A DNA stretch of 64,000 nucleotides from Mesostigma viride (taxonomy: Eukaryota > Streptophyta > Mesostigmatophyceae > Mesostigmatales > Mesostigmataceae): assembly GCA_009746045.1 (NCBI GenBank), contig RPFO01000467.1, positions 1 through 64,000 on the forward strand. Reading direction: 5' to 3'. Below are positions 1-10,164 of the stretch, in pieces (position 1 is the first letter of the stretch; every line of letters starts with the position of its first letter). The notes under the pieces were generated by a model. That model searched no databases and was not told where the DNA came from. It was given only the letters and a program-made list of their open reading frames with translations. Both the position numbers and the translations under genes were made by a program.

Positions 1-430
1 TATAAGTACATATACTAGGTTTGTACTATTTTCTCTCTACATTTATACTATAATGTACTAAATTGAACTGCATCTGAACTAATGTAACTGTGATTGATGC
101 CCCTGTAACGGTCTCCCAATGCTCAATAAACAGGTCTGGCCACCATTTGGTGACCTCCTAGAGCCATTCACAGCTGCATTTCGTGGATCACCGCACAAAA
201 AAAAAATGTTTTACTTAGCCTTATCAACATGGGAATGAGGGCTTTGGTGTGCAAACATGCATGTGTGCAAAAATTGGACATTCTGACACTGTGCGAGAGT
301 CTGGTTATACTTAAGCACTTCAGGTCATGATCGAAGTATAGAATGAACTGATGCAAGCAAATCAAGCATTATTGCAAGGAATGGAATGCTGCAATGAATT
401 TTAGCAGTAATACTTGCAACTAGGGAACAC
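1..430. other. AT-rich, no gene seen
   Basis: No coding region, RNA gene or repeat family could be supported here. The only longer open frame (minus strand, 65 codons) has no recognisable features. Confidence 0.5.
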
Positions 431-544
431 ACGATAAAGTCACGAATCTGACATGCATTGTGCCGTCATTGGCACATGCATGAACATGTACACGAACAGA
501 GGATCACGCGGACGCCCACGTGCACGCGCATGGCAATCCCCATG

Positions 545-1140
545 CCCCCCCCCCCACACACACACAAGCCCCAACTCCAAACATTGCACCAATGACCCAC
601 CCACCCAAACCCCAACCCCAGCCCCCTGACCCCCCCAACGCCCATGCACACGCCCATGCCCGCCCGCCCCCGCCCCCCGCCCCGCCCCCGCCCCCGCCCC
701 CGCCCCCGCCCCCGCCCCCGCCCCCGCCCCCGCCCCGCCCCCGCCCCCGCCCGCCCCGCCCCCGCCCCCCGCCCCCGCCCCCGCCCCCGCCCCGCCCCCG
801 CCCCCGCCCCGCCCCCGCCGCCCCCGCCCCCGCCCCCGCCCCCGCCCCCGCCCCCGCCCATGCCCATTGCCCCTGCCCCCGCACCCGCCCATTCTCACCC
901 ACGCCCATGCCCACGCCCACGCCCACGCCCATGCCCACGCCCACGCCCACGCCCACGTCCACGCCCACGCCCACGCCCACGCCCACGCCCACGCCCACGC
1001 CCACGCCCACGCCACGCCCACGCCCACGCCCACGCCCACGCCCACGCCCACGCCCACGCCCACGCCCACGCCCACGCCCACGCCCACGCCCACGGCCCAC
1101 GCCCACGACCCCGCCCACGCCCACGCCGCGCTACGCCCAC
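545..1140. repeat. C-rich hexanucleotide array (CCCCCG then CCCACG)
   Basis: Near-continuous hexamer array. From about 660 to 860 the unit is mostly CCCCCG, and from about 890 to 1115 it is CCCACG with occasional CCCATG. Because the unit is a multiple of three, all six frames stay open and encode Pro/Arg, Pro/Thr, His/Ala or, on the other strand, Gly/Val/Ala/Trp dipeptides. These frames are artefacts of the repeat. The complementary strand is strongly G-rich and could form G-quadruplexes. Confidence 0.95.
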
Positions 1141-1254
1141 CCTAGCCTCACCCCTAATCCAAGCCACAATTATACCCAAAGCCACAGCCAGAAGTAGAGC
1201 GCAGCTGCAACAATAGCAGACGTAGCTGAGACACACACCTACCCACGCCAACGC
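1141..1254. repeat. Non-hexamer spacer, copy 1 of a ~115-bp repeat
   Basis: Unique-looking spacer between two CCCACG blocks. It recurs with few changes at 1696-1810, about 555 bp downstream, so spacer plus hexamer block form a larger tandem unit. Both copies run from a CCTAGCCTCACCCCTA start to a CACACACCTACCCACG end. Confidence 0.85.
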
Positions 1255-1695
1255 CCACCGCACCCGCCCACGCCCACGCCCACGCCCACGCCCACGCCCA
1301 CGCCCACGCCCACGCCCACGCCACGCCCACGCCCACGCCCACGCCCACGCCCACGCCCACCCACGCCCACGCCCACGCCCACGCCCACGCCCACGCCCAC
1401 GCCCACACCCACGCCCGCCCACGCCACGCCCACACCCACACCCACGCCCACGCCCACGCCCACGCCACGCCCACGCCACCCACGCCCACGCCCACGCCCA
1501 CGCCCACGCCCGCCCACGCCCACGCCCACGCCCAACGCCCACGCCCCACGCCCACCACGCCCACGCCCACGCACGCCCACGCCCACGCGCCACGCCCACG
1601 CCCACGCCCACGCCCACGCCCACGCCCACGCCCACGCCCGCGCCCATGCCCACGCTCACGCCCACGCCCACGCCCACGCCCGCGCCTGCGCCCAC
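1255..1695. repeat. CCCACG hexanucleotide array, second block
   Basis: About 70 units of CCCACG with scattered single-base deletions (for example CCACGCCACG), ending in mixed CCCGCG units. It sits between the two copies of the 115-bp spacer. Confidence 0.95.
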
Positions 1696-1810
1696 CCTAG
1701 CCTCACCCCTACTCCAAGCCACAAATGCACCGTAAGCCACAGCCAGAAGTACAGCACAGCAGCGACAATTGCAGACTTAGCCCAGACACACACCTACCCA
1801 CGTCAATGCC
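1696..1810. repeat. Copy 2 of the ~115-bp spacer repeat
   Basis: Matches 1141-1254 closely. It differs by scattered substitutions and is followed by unique sequence instead of a further CCCACG block. Confidence 0.85.
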
Positions 1811-1963
1811 CCTGCCCAGAGACTCGCGGCCTCATCCCACCCCCCTGCACGAACAGTTCCCAAACAAAAGAAAAGGCAAACAAAAGGAACAAGAGTAGCA
1901 AGCTGCATTGCGAGCACATATGCCAGTTCTGGTGCACATGCCAGGCCGAAAGCAACTCATGAT

Positions 1964-2109
1964 TGCCCCTGCCCCTGCCCCTGCCCCTACCCCTGCCCCT
2001 GCCCCTGCCCCTGCCCCTGCCCCTGCCCCTGCCCCTGCCCTGCCCCTGCCCCTGCCCCTGCCCCTGCCCTGCCCCTGCCCCTGCCCCTGCCCCTGCCCCT
2101 GCCCCTGCC
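1964..2109. repeat. CCCCTG hexanucleotide array
   Basis: About 24 units of CCCCTG with two single-base deletions. This is the third C-rich hexamer type within 1.5 kb. Confidence 0.95.
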
Positions 2110-3300
2110 ATCACCATTCTAACCACCACACATTACGAAAAGCAAGAAGAAATTATAATAATAATAATAAGAAGATAATAATAATAAACAAGCACAAAGT
2201 TGACTGCACATGCGACTGTACCAGTAGGCACGTAGCAAATTTTAGCTGCAGCTTCAATTTCAACTTCATTGCAATTGCAAGTGTGACTGCATGTGTAATT
2301 GCACTACCAATGCCTAATGCCCACTGCATGTGCCCAGTGCGAATGCAATTCAAAAGCAACATGCAATCGAAATTACAGCTGAAGCCGGCTATTAACAAAG
2401 ATATTTAAAGCAGTTGTTAACTACAGAGACCCAATGAAAATGCAAATGCAATGAAAAAGCAACAGAAGTTGAAGCCACTGCCACTCTACCTGCCGACAGT
2501 AACACCACCGCCAGCACCCACTCATATCCCAACGACAAGGAAATAGAATTGCCCAAAGCCAGACATACATTGGGACGCATAAGCAAACGGCAACGCAAGC
2601 GCACATGCAAATGTATACGCAAAAAGGCAAAGGCAAAGGCAAACGCAAACGCAAACGCAAACGCAAAAACGCAAACGCAAGCTTGTCATGTACCTACGCT
2701 TAACTGCAAACGCAAACTGTGCACGAAGCAAAAAGATTGGATGGCCAAGATCATGGCAAATACGAGGGCCGAAAACAATCCAACTTCATCTAAATGTCCG
2801 AAATCCTCACGACGTTTCGATGCGCGCTTGAATGTCGAAGGCCTGCGCCGATTATCGATCATAAGTCGAATGTGTAATTGTCGGCTTATGAGAACTGCTT
2901 TGCGACAGTATCACGTCAGGCCGTTCCTGTGCAGCCATTTTCCCTGTGCAGCGGGTGGACAACGTTCACTTTCCGCATTATTCATGGCTATCGAAGTTAA
3001 TTCTTACCGACCCCGGCTGCCATGGCCACTGGCCACGCATATCAAGTTCAGGTATTCCCGACCTGTAGCGCAGCAGATTTCTGTCGGAAGGCATCCTAAG
3101 CATCGTGATAAAAGAAATCCGAACAATAGACATTCATGCTGCATCTAAGGACATTATGGCATTTGTATATACTGCAAGTACATGTATCGACATTGCCGTG
3201 ATTGCTAACCCCGACTCACCATGAACAGGAACTTTCCCTCTGCCTCCATGAAATGTACTTCGTGAAATGTACTGTAATACATATGATGTACTACGATGAT
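2110..3300. other. No supported gene; short ATA and AAACGC repeats
   Basis: Contains an ATA/ATT microsatellite near 2153-2187 and an AAAGGC/AAACGC hexamer run near 2620-2690. A 199-codon plus-strand frame (2549-3148) passes through the hexamer run, is Lys/Ala/Asn-rich there and has no recognisable domain, so it is not called as a gene. Confidence 0.5.
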
Positions 3301-3305
3301 AATCA

Positions 3306-3920
3306 TCCCAGCAAAGCCATAGCACACCTTCCGTTTCGACCGCCATGTCGGCCACTAGTCCGGATAGCTCAATGTGCACCTGACCTTGACACTAATCGCA
3401 CAAACAGCCACAATTTTGCAAGCAAGAAGACATGGCTACCTCGGCATTTCATGAAATGTACTTCGTGAAATGCATTTCGTGAAATGTACTAAGGAACGTG
3501 ATTGGCCGGCGTTCGCTCGCCAAATCTCGCAAAATGTACTAAGGCACGTGATTGGTCCCGCAAAATGTACTAAGGAACGTGATTGGCCGGCGAAGATTCT
3601 GTTTGCTGCAATTAAAATTCCCTACAGAATCTTCGCCGGCCAATCACGTTCCTTAGTACATTTTGCGGGACCAATCACGTGCCTTAGTACATTTTGCGAG
3701 ATTTGGCGAGCGAACGCCGGCCAATCACGTTCCTTAGTACATTTCACGAAATGCATTTCACGAAGTACATTTCATGAAATGCCGAGGTAGCCATGTCTTC
3801 TTGCTTGCAAAATTGTGGCTGTTTGTGCGATTAGTGTCAAGGTCAGGTGCACATTGAGCTATCCGGACTAGTGGCCGACATGGCGGTCGAAACGGAAGGT
3901 GTGCTATGGCTTTGCTGGGA
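3306..3920. repeat. 297-bp perfect inverted repeat with 21-bp loop
   Basis: Arms 3306-3602 and 3624-3920 are reverse complements with no indel and no mismatch seen by eye, around a 21-bp AT-rich loop (3603-3623). Each arm contains three direct copies of a motif like ATGTACTAAGGAACGTGATT (one has GGCACG) and several ATTTCGTGAAATG-like steps. Similarity stops sharply after the GCTGGGA at the outer end of each arm. A transcript would fold into a very long hairpin. This is probably a fold-back element or a recent inverted duplication. Confidence 0.95.
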
Positions 3921-4353
3921 CATAATCGTGGCTATCTGCTTCCTGGCTTTCGCTATCATGGTGATGGGACACCATGGGAAGCGCAAGTTCGCAGCCATAG
4001 TGCTAAGCGGCAGCACCCATGCCGGCAGCCTAGTGACCGACGAGACGTTCGACTGTAAGTGCGGCCACGAGTGCATGAAGCCCATTAGAATATCACATCT
4101 CCAGGCATTGCGAAGCGCCTGGTTTTCGCCCGGGCGGAAGCAAGAGGACAGGAAGGCGGCGATAAAGCAGCAGCTGCACCAGGGGGGGTACGACGCCATA
4201 ACCACGATGTCGTCATCTACTCGTCACAAGTTCGTTCATGGCGCTGGTTTTCGGTTCGTTCTCGACGGGGGAGTCAAGGATATGAACATAGGGTTTGTGA
4301 CCCCTTTTCACTTTCGCGTTTCACTTTCGAGGCGGCCTTCAGGCACTGCCTGA
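3847..4353 (+). CDS. Hypothetical 168-codon frame starting in the inverted repeat
   Basis: Unrecognised. The first ~25 codons lie inside the right arm of the inverted repeat, so the same peptide start also appears on the minus strand of the left arm. Residues ~25-40 are hydrophobic (IVAICFLAFAIMV) and could be a membrane segment or signal anchor, and a CxCxxxC cluster (CKCGHEC) follows near residue 70. No neighbouring gene or splice signal supports it, and it may be chance. Confidence 0.2.
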   Translation: MHIELSGLVADMAVETEGVLWLCWDIIVAICFLAFAIMVMGHHGKRKFAAIVLSGSTHAGSLVTDETFDCKCGHECMKPIRISHLQALRSAWFSPGRKQEDRKAAIKQQLHQGGYDAITTMSSSTRHKFVHGAGFRFVLDGGVKDMNIGFVTPFHFRVSLSRRPSGTA

Positions 4354-4865
4354 AAATTAGCAACCACGTTTGGAACTCTTCGGACCACCTGTGAAACTAA
4401 TCACATTTGATGATGTGCTGGCGGGCCTGGGCATCGCATTTGAGCATTACTTCGAGCAGGGCTCAACAAGCTCGATTCGCCAACTCAACCCGAAGAAGCC
4501 CTAAGCTGCGGTAAGACATATATTTGTGTGGATGGCTCTTGATATCATGCTGAATTTCTAGTCTTCTCTAGGTGGACAGTTCATGTGCAGCCATACAGGT
4601 CATCCATGTGTGTTTTAACCATGTTGCATGTGCCACAGATATTATGAGCAGTATTTACTAAGTGTGCTGGAGTCGTTGTTGCATGCTTGTTGTATTTCAC
4701 AGTTCACGCCTGCATGAACGCATCGTTGATACTAATGATTATTCATATTGCATGACTGTTCTATTGGGGACGCCGCGCTTGATGTCACAACGTGGCCGAA
4801 AGGGTGCATCCACCGCTGACGGCCGGTGGGTGAAATCGATGGACGCATTTCCGAAGAAGCCAGCC

Positions 4866-5105
4866 GCGGGCCACACCCATGGCGCGGGCGGGGCGCGGGC
4901 GGGGGCGGGGGCGGGGGAGAAGGCGCGGGTGCGGGCGCGGGCGCCACCCAAGGCGGGCGCGGGCGCGGGCCCGGGCGGGGCGGGGGCGGGGCGCGCAGGC
5001 GCCGGCGCGGGTGCGGGCGCGGGCGCCACCCAAGGCGCGCGCGCGGGCGCGGGCGGGGGTGGGGGCAGGCGCCGGCGCGGGTGCGGGCGCGGGCGCCACC
5101 GCCGA
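4866..5105. repeat. GC-rich GCGGGC-type repeat tract
   Basis: Tract of GCGGGC/GGGGGC hexamer-like units broken by a recurring GCGCCACC(C/G)AAGGCG piece. It keeps several frames open on both strands and encodes Ala/Gly/Arg low complexity at the front of the coding region that follows. Confidence 0.85.
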
Positions 5106-6529
5106 CTTGGATGATGAGCCAGCAACCGAAGCCGAGAGGGAGAGGCACCGCTCTTCGAAGGTGTTCGATCTCGAAGTGTTTTGGGGCCCGGATATGACCG
5201 TGTATGTCCGCTGGCGCCTAGCCGCATCGGAGACGTTGGTAAATGCACCGGTGAACAAGTGGCAGCCCACAGGGCCTAATGGCGAGGCTTGTGACGGGGT
5301 CACGCCCATTGGGTACACCCCGCAGGGAGATCCTGTCTATGGGTGCCTCCTCATAGAGCGTGGCAAGGCCCCCAAAGGAAGTCCTGGTCTAGTGCCGCTT
5401 TTTGAATGGGACGAGGGCGGTGCCAGGAGATGTACCTGCGCTAGCCTTCACAGCCTTTTTCCTGACATCGTCGCCGCTGAGAAGCAGCAGTTGCTGGACG
5501 GATGGATTGAGCAGGTGCCAAAGTCCGTGGAGGATGTGCGTGCCAACAACGAGAATCTGTTCGACATCATGGAGCAAAAGCTCAAAGAGAAGCGTGAACT
5601 GCAAGCGAACAAGGCGGTACCCTTACCGCTGCGATCTGCAGGCGACCAGTCGGTTGCGCGGGCAACACGAGCACTGAGGCTGCCCATAAAACAAGTAATC
5701 TCACACGTCGCTTGCCCTGCCCGCGAGATTCAAGCGCAGATCAACCGCGCATGTGCGCCCGCTGCGCGAGGGAGCACATCAACGGCAACGCCCGCTTTGC
5801 GCACACTGATTTCCGGCAGGCACACCTTCAAGGTGAATGGAAGCCTCATACGACGCAGCGACCTACTCGTTGTTAAGCGGCCAGCCGTCACCTGCGGGCA
5901 GGGAATGCCGTGCACCACACATGCTGGTGAAGGTCCTTGATCTGGAAGGCGATCGCACGGAGCGTGACAGCATTGTCGCCTCTCCTTACTACGCACCGTC
6001 GTGGACGGGCCAGTTTTCTAGAGTGACATTAGGTGGCGGCAGCGCAGGGATGACGGTCCCCATTTCTGATGTACACCTGCAGCACTGGACAGTGGGCGGT
6101 ACGGCAGAGGTGCACCAGCCTGAGCTGATCAGTACCGGCAAACTGTCAGCTGCCACGGTGGCGGCGTTGAAAGAGCACCCGCAGATTGACTTTGAGCATT
6201 ACAAGACTGCCACCGCCGCCAGGGCAGCAGCAAAGGATGACTGCAATGCCTACTTTGCCGAGCATGGAGCACGTGCGCTTATCGGGATGCGCCTGTGTGC
6301 CCTGTTTCCGGGGATAGCGAGGAAGAGGGAGCGCTTCCATGGCTGGGTCACTAAGGTTCAGGAAAGGGGAGGTCACCTGCTCATCAAGGCGATGTGGGCT
6401 GATGGGCAGGACTATCATGCCCTGGCGGAGGTGACGCAGTTCGTGTGCGGCTGCCCACACCCAGTCGAGGCATTTGGCCGCGCTCGCTTCTTTCCACAGG
6501 AGCTAGGCTGGCACCGTGAACGCAGGTGA
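4879..6529 (+). pseudogene. Unknown protein A, frameshifted; Tudor/Agenet-like C-terminal module
   Basis: Coding character is clear from about 5100 onward in frame of 4879 (to 5940) and then in a second frame (to the stop at 6529). The natural join is near 5918, where one frame reads THAGEGP and the other HMLVKVLDLEGD, so one base has been lost or gained (or there is an assembly error). The N-terminal ~70 residues are Ala/Gly/Arg repeat, so the true start is unclear. The C-terminus has a pattern shared with the region at 8017-9008: L-I/V-G, then R-F/Y-HG-x-V, an acidic-rich strand, and a final CGCP. The pattern resembles small SH3-like barrels (Tudor/Agenet) often attached to chromatin or transposon proteins. 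That is inference. No catalytic motif was recognised. Confidence 0.5.
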
Positions 6530-6577
6530 TGGCACCCACATAGACGATGCCGTCCCTGCTGTGCACAGTGACAGTGA

Positions 6578-6735
6578 AGGCGGGGAGGAGGAGGAAGAGG
6601 GAGAGAAAGAGGGGGAGAAGAGGGGGAGGAAGAGGGGAGGAGGAGGGGAGGAGGGGAGAGGGGAGGGAGAGGGGAGGGAGAATGGGAGGGGGAGGGGGAG
6701 GAGGAAGAGGGAGAGGGAGAGGAGAGGAGGATGCG
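6578..6735. repeat. GGGAGA-type purine tract
   Basis: Almost pure A/G strand of GGAGGGGGAG-like units directly after the stop of region A. It creates Glu/Gly/Arg frames on plus and Pro/Ser/Leu frames on minus, with no coding signal. Confidence 0.9.
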
Positions 6736-7139
6736 GAATGGGAGCCGGGGATGACTGGTAGATGAGACGGTGCCATCTACCGGCGCATGGAATGAAGTGG
6801 TAGACAAGTTTACTCATGGTTATCGGCAAGTAGAGCATGCACGCCTGGCCTAGTTGCATTTAAATCAATGAGTTGAGTTTGGAGAGGCTGCATTTTGCTT
6901 GGATGAAGAATGTGTTAGCATGGCCAAACTTTTATGGCTTGTAGCCAAATCCTCTTGGGGTATGCAGTGTACTAGCGGTGTGCAATTGCGAGGATTCCTG
7001 TCTTGTAGCGATGTGGCCTCTCACCCTGCAGCCTGGTAGATGTGTTGGCATGCAGCCACCCATCATGGGTCATCCGATCTGGTGTGATTTGCATTTGCAC
7101 ACCTTGTATTAAGGCCATGATTTAATATTGTCTTGTTAT

Positions 7140-7980
7140 TTTTAATGTGTATATGCGAAAAGAGGCATAATCTGCTCATATATAGTGCTAGCAAATGTCA
7201 CTACCTTTACCTATGCCTGACCTTACAAGTTGAGGATGGTCTAATGTAGTGGCAAACAGGTTATTTACAACATTTCACAGTTTTCTGACATAGTTTGAGG
7301 CAACTATACTTACCAAAATGCTTGAAAAAGGCGAAAATTGCACCATTTATGCTAGCAAACGTCACTATTTTGAGATCAAACTGGGCCCAAACTTGGCCCA
7401 TGGTCTAATCTAGTGGTGTTTAGGTTGCTTCCAACACTTCATAGCTTTCTGACATAGTTTGATATTGTGTAGTAGCTTACACTGAGCAAAATGCTTGAAA
7501 ATGGCAAAAATTGCACCATTTATGCTAGCAAACGTCACTATTTTGACATCAAGCTGAGCCCAAACTTGGCCCATTGTCTATTCTAGTGGTGTTTAGGTTG
7601 CTTCCAATATTTAATAGCTTTATGACGTAGTTTGATATTGTTTAGTAGCTTACACTGAGCAAAATGCTTGAAAATGGCAAAAAATGCAGTATTTATGCTA
7701 GTAAACGTCACTATTTTGAGTTCAGATTGACCCCAAACTTTGTGCATGGTCTATTCTAGTGGTAATTAGGTTGCTTGCAAATATCCATGATGGTTTGACG
7801 TGATTTAGTACTGTTTCCTATTTATTACCATTTAATTTAATTTAAAATGACAAAAATGTACCTGTATTGCTAGCAAATGTCACCAAGATGACGTCCGATC
7901 GATACCAAACTTTGTACGAGGTCTATTTTGGTTGCAAACATCATGCATGACAATTTTCAGCATAAAAAGACAAACTTCGG
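7140..7980. repeat. ~172-bp tandem repeat, five units
   Basis: The marker TGCTAGCAAA-TGTCACTA (with variants) recurs at 7186, 7350, 7523, 7696 and 7868, spacings of 164, 173, 173 and 172 bp. Units contain AGGTTGCTTCCAA and GACATAGTTTGATATTGT blocks. AT-rich and non-coding, it fills the space between the two related coding regions. Confidence 0.9.
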
Positions 7981-8016
7981 TACGAAGTACATTTTGCGTG
8001 CTGGAGTACATTCTTA

Positions 8017-9008
8017 ATGGCTGGTAGGGCGACGCAAGAAGAGCACTTCATGGCGTTGGTCGACGCAGAGGCGGTGCGCGTCACCCCGCTGGTAGACCGA
8101 GTTCGTCATGATGGCCACACACAGCAGGAATGGGCGGCAGAAGACAGGGCCATGGCAGCCAAGGTCGCTTACTTGAAGCGCATGCAAGGCGTTGAGAAAG
8201 GCTCCGCTGTTCTATACTGGCACCCTTCAGCTGGTATTCTCTGCAACTCGAAGCTCACGTGGACTCCAGTCCTCTTTGGCATCATCAAGGAGGTGGTTGC
8301 GAAGGAGGATGGCGGCCAACCTTCTATTGAGCTCTTTGTATACCGCGCTAAGCATTTGCGTGACACGTGGCACCCGTGGAACCCAGACATTGCGCAATGG
8401 CCCCACATGCAACCACTGCGGCGCACACGGTGATCATCACCGCGTCAGACCTCGTCTTGACACAAGTGGTGGGCAAACGAGGTCAGCCGCCCCATGCAGT
8501 CTACTTGGGTGCGAACAAAAAGCTCACCAAGGAGTGCCTAAAGGCGCTGAAGGAGGTGCCCGATGACGCGGAACACCCGGTCGTGAAGTGGCAAGATGCT
8601 GAATGCTCGAAGGGCATCGTCGGCATGGCGAAGGCATGCTGGGAAGACATAACGCTGCAGGTCAAGAGTGGCAGCCGCAACCTCGTAGGGCAAGTCGTGT
8701 GTCATTGGGCGTCGGAGCGTGTGATATCTGCGGACGGTCGCACCGAAAGCCGGGACGGCAGGTACCATGGTCGTGTCGCTGTTGTTGACACGCAAAACGA
8801 CATGGTAGCCATGTACTGGGGTGCCCGTTGGGAGGAGGACGCGGTTTCTTGCGTGCCTCTCCACGAGCTGGAGGCACAGATCTGCGGGTGCCCCGGTGTG
8901 GTCGTCCCTGCGTTGCAAGCGCCGGATATCACCCTGGCCGAGGCTCGATTGCGCGAGATGGTTCCACCCAGCGACGATGTGGCGGAGAACAACAACGCAG
9001 GCGCCTAG
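8017..9008 (+). pseudogene. Unknown protein B, frameshifted, related to protein A
   Basis: First frame runs from ATG 8017 (MAGRATQEEHF) to 8433, and the second, overlapping, runs to the stop at 9008. The switch is near 8400, just after a WHPWNPDIAQW stretch, so one indel breaks an otherwise coherent protein of ~330 residues. The C-terminal ~110 residues match protein A in order and spacing: LVG, GRYHGRVAVVD, WEED, LHELEAQICGCP. The first part (YWHPSAGILCNSKLTWTPV, WHPWN) has a second barrel-like look but no named domain. One of the two loci may be an old duplication of the other, or both may be fragments of one mobile-element protein family. Confidence 0.5.
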
Positions 9009-9045
9009 CTCCCGGCGTCGGAAGCGAGCGCTCATCCTTGCCGAT

Positions 9046-9072
9046 GACGATGACGACGACGACGACGACTGC
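9046..9072. repeat. GAC/GAT trinucleotide run
   Basis: Short run of GATGACGATGACGACGAC type just after the stop of region B. Confidence 0.8.
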
Positions 9073-9107
9073 TGAAGCGCGAGCAGCGTTGTTGTCATTG
9101 AGCTGCT

Positions 9108-9560
9108 CATGTGCTGCTGCTGCTGCTGCTGCTGCTGTGCTGCCATGCTACTGTTGCTGCATTGCTGCCGTGCTGCTGTTGTGCTGTTGTGCTGATGTGT
9201 TGCTGCATTGCTGCCGTGCCGCTGATGTATTGCTGTCGTGCTGCTGCCGTGCTGCTGTGTTGATGCACTGCTGCATTGCGGCCGTGCTGCTGTTGTGCTG
9301 TTGTGCTGATGTGTTGCTGCATTGCTGCCGTGCCGCTGATGTATTGCTGTCGTGCTGCTGCCGTGCTGCTGTGTTGATGCACTGCTGCATTGCGGCCGTG
9401 CTGCTGTTGTGCTGTTGTGCTGATGTGTTGCTGCATTGCTGCCGTGCCGCTGATGTATTGCTGTCGTGCTGCTGCCGTGCTGCTGTGTTGATGCACTGCT
9501 GCATTGCGGCCGTGCTGCTGAGCTACAGTTGTGCTGCTGCTGTGCTACGGTCATGGTGCT
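9108..9560. repeat. TGC-rich minisatellite with 114-bp unit
   Basis: TGCTG-rich sequence with a clear 114-bp period: GATGTGTTGCTGCATTGC at 9194, 9308 and 9422. Because 114 is 38 codons, both strands stay open over about 1.2 kb (Cys/Leu/Val-rich on plus, Gln/His/Ser/Ala-rich on minus). No independent evidence of translation is visible. Confidence 0.9.
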
Positions 9561-10164
9561 GCTGTGTTGCTGGGCTGATGTGTTGTTGCATTGATGAGAA
9601 AGAGCTCGCTGCAGAAGCCGCGTGGCAGCCGTGGCTGTACCTGTAGTACGACCTGCATATATATGGATACTGTATTTGGATACTGGGTTGTTGATCAATT
9701 CTGGTTTTAATTTATTTAGTCTACCTGATGTTGGCATGCCAACTCAGTGCTAAACTACTTTATGCACAATGATGCAACTTGATATAGTGACGTGCCACGA
9801 TGTAACTTTATTAACTTCACCATTAGTCATGGGGTCATTAGGATTGCTCATTATGCCATGTTAACATGAACCATGGGTTACGTAATAGTGAAAACAGTAA
9901 TCATGATGCTCCACTTGAAGTCTCCAACATGGTCATGTTTGGAATTTTATTGATCATATTTACATTGAATATATGAAAAGAGACAACAAACGTGGAAGCA
10001 TGGCACGCCGAGGCCGATAATATATGTGTGAAATATGAAAAGAGACAACATCTTTGGCAAGCATGATCATATCATGCTTGCCAAACATATGAATGATATC
10101 GACCATGTCCAGAAACCATGTTTGCCAATGGTGCATTTAGGATACATTTGAAGCCGTGCAAATG
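9561..10164. other. AT-rich, no gene; small palindromes
   Basis: No coding signal. Contains a repeated GAAAAGAGACAACA motif (9975 and 10038) and small inverted repeats, for example GGCAAGCATGATC with its mirror near 10056-10082 and ATACATTTG/CAAATGTAT near 10142-10170. Confidence 0.5.

Noticed and set aside
545-1700. Link between the CCCACG hexamers at the left and the CCCACG motif of the virus-like element
   Set aside because: Same six letters but different context: a simple tandem array against isolated palindromes with TT/AA flanks. Probably chance.
440-1740. Pro/His/Ala- or Gly/Val-rich proteins of 130-281 codons
   Set aside because: All frames through hexamer arrays stay open; no sign of real genes.
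8538-9737. 399-codon minus-strand Gln/His/Ser-rich protein
   Set aside because: Most of it is the 114-bp TGC-rich repeat read in reverse, and the rest lies antisense to coding region B.
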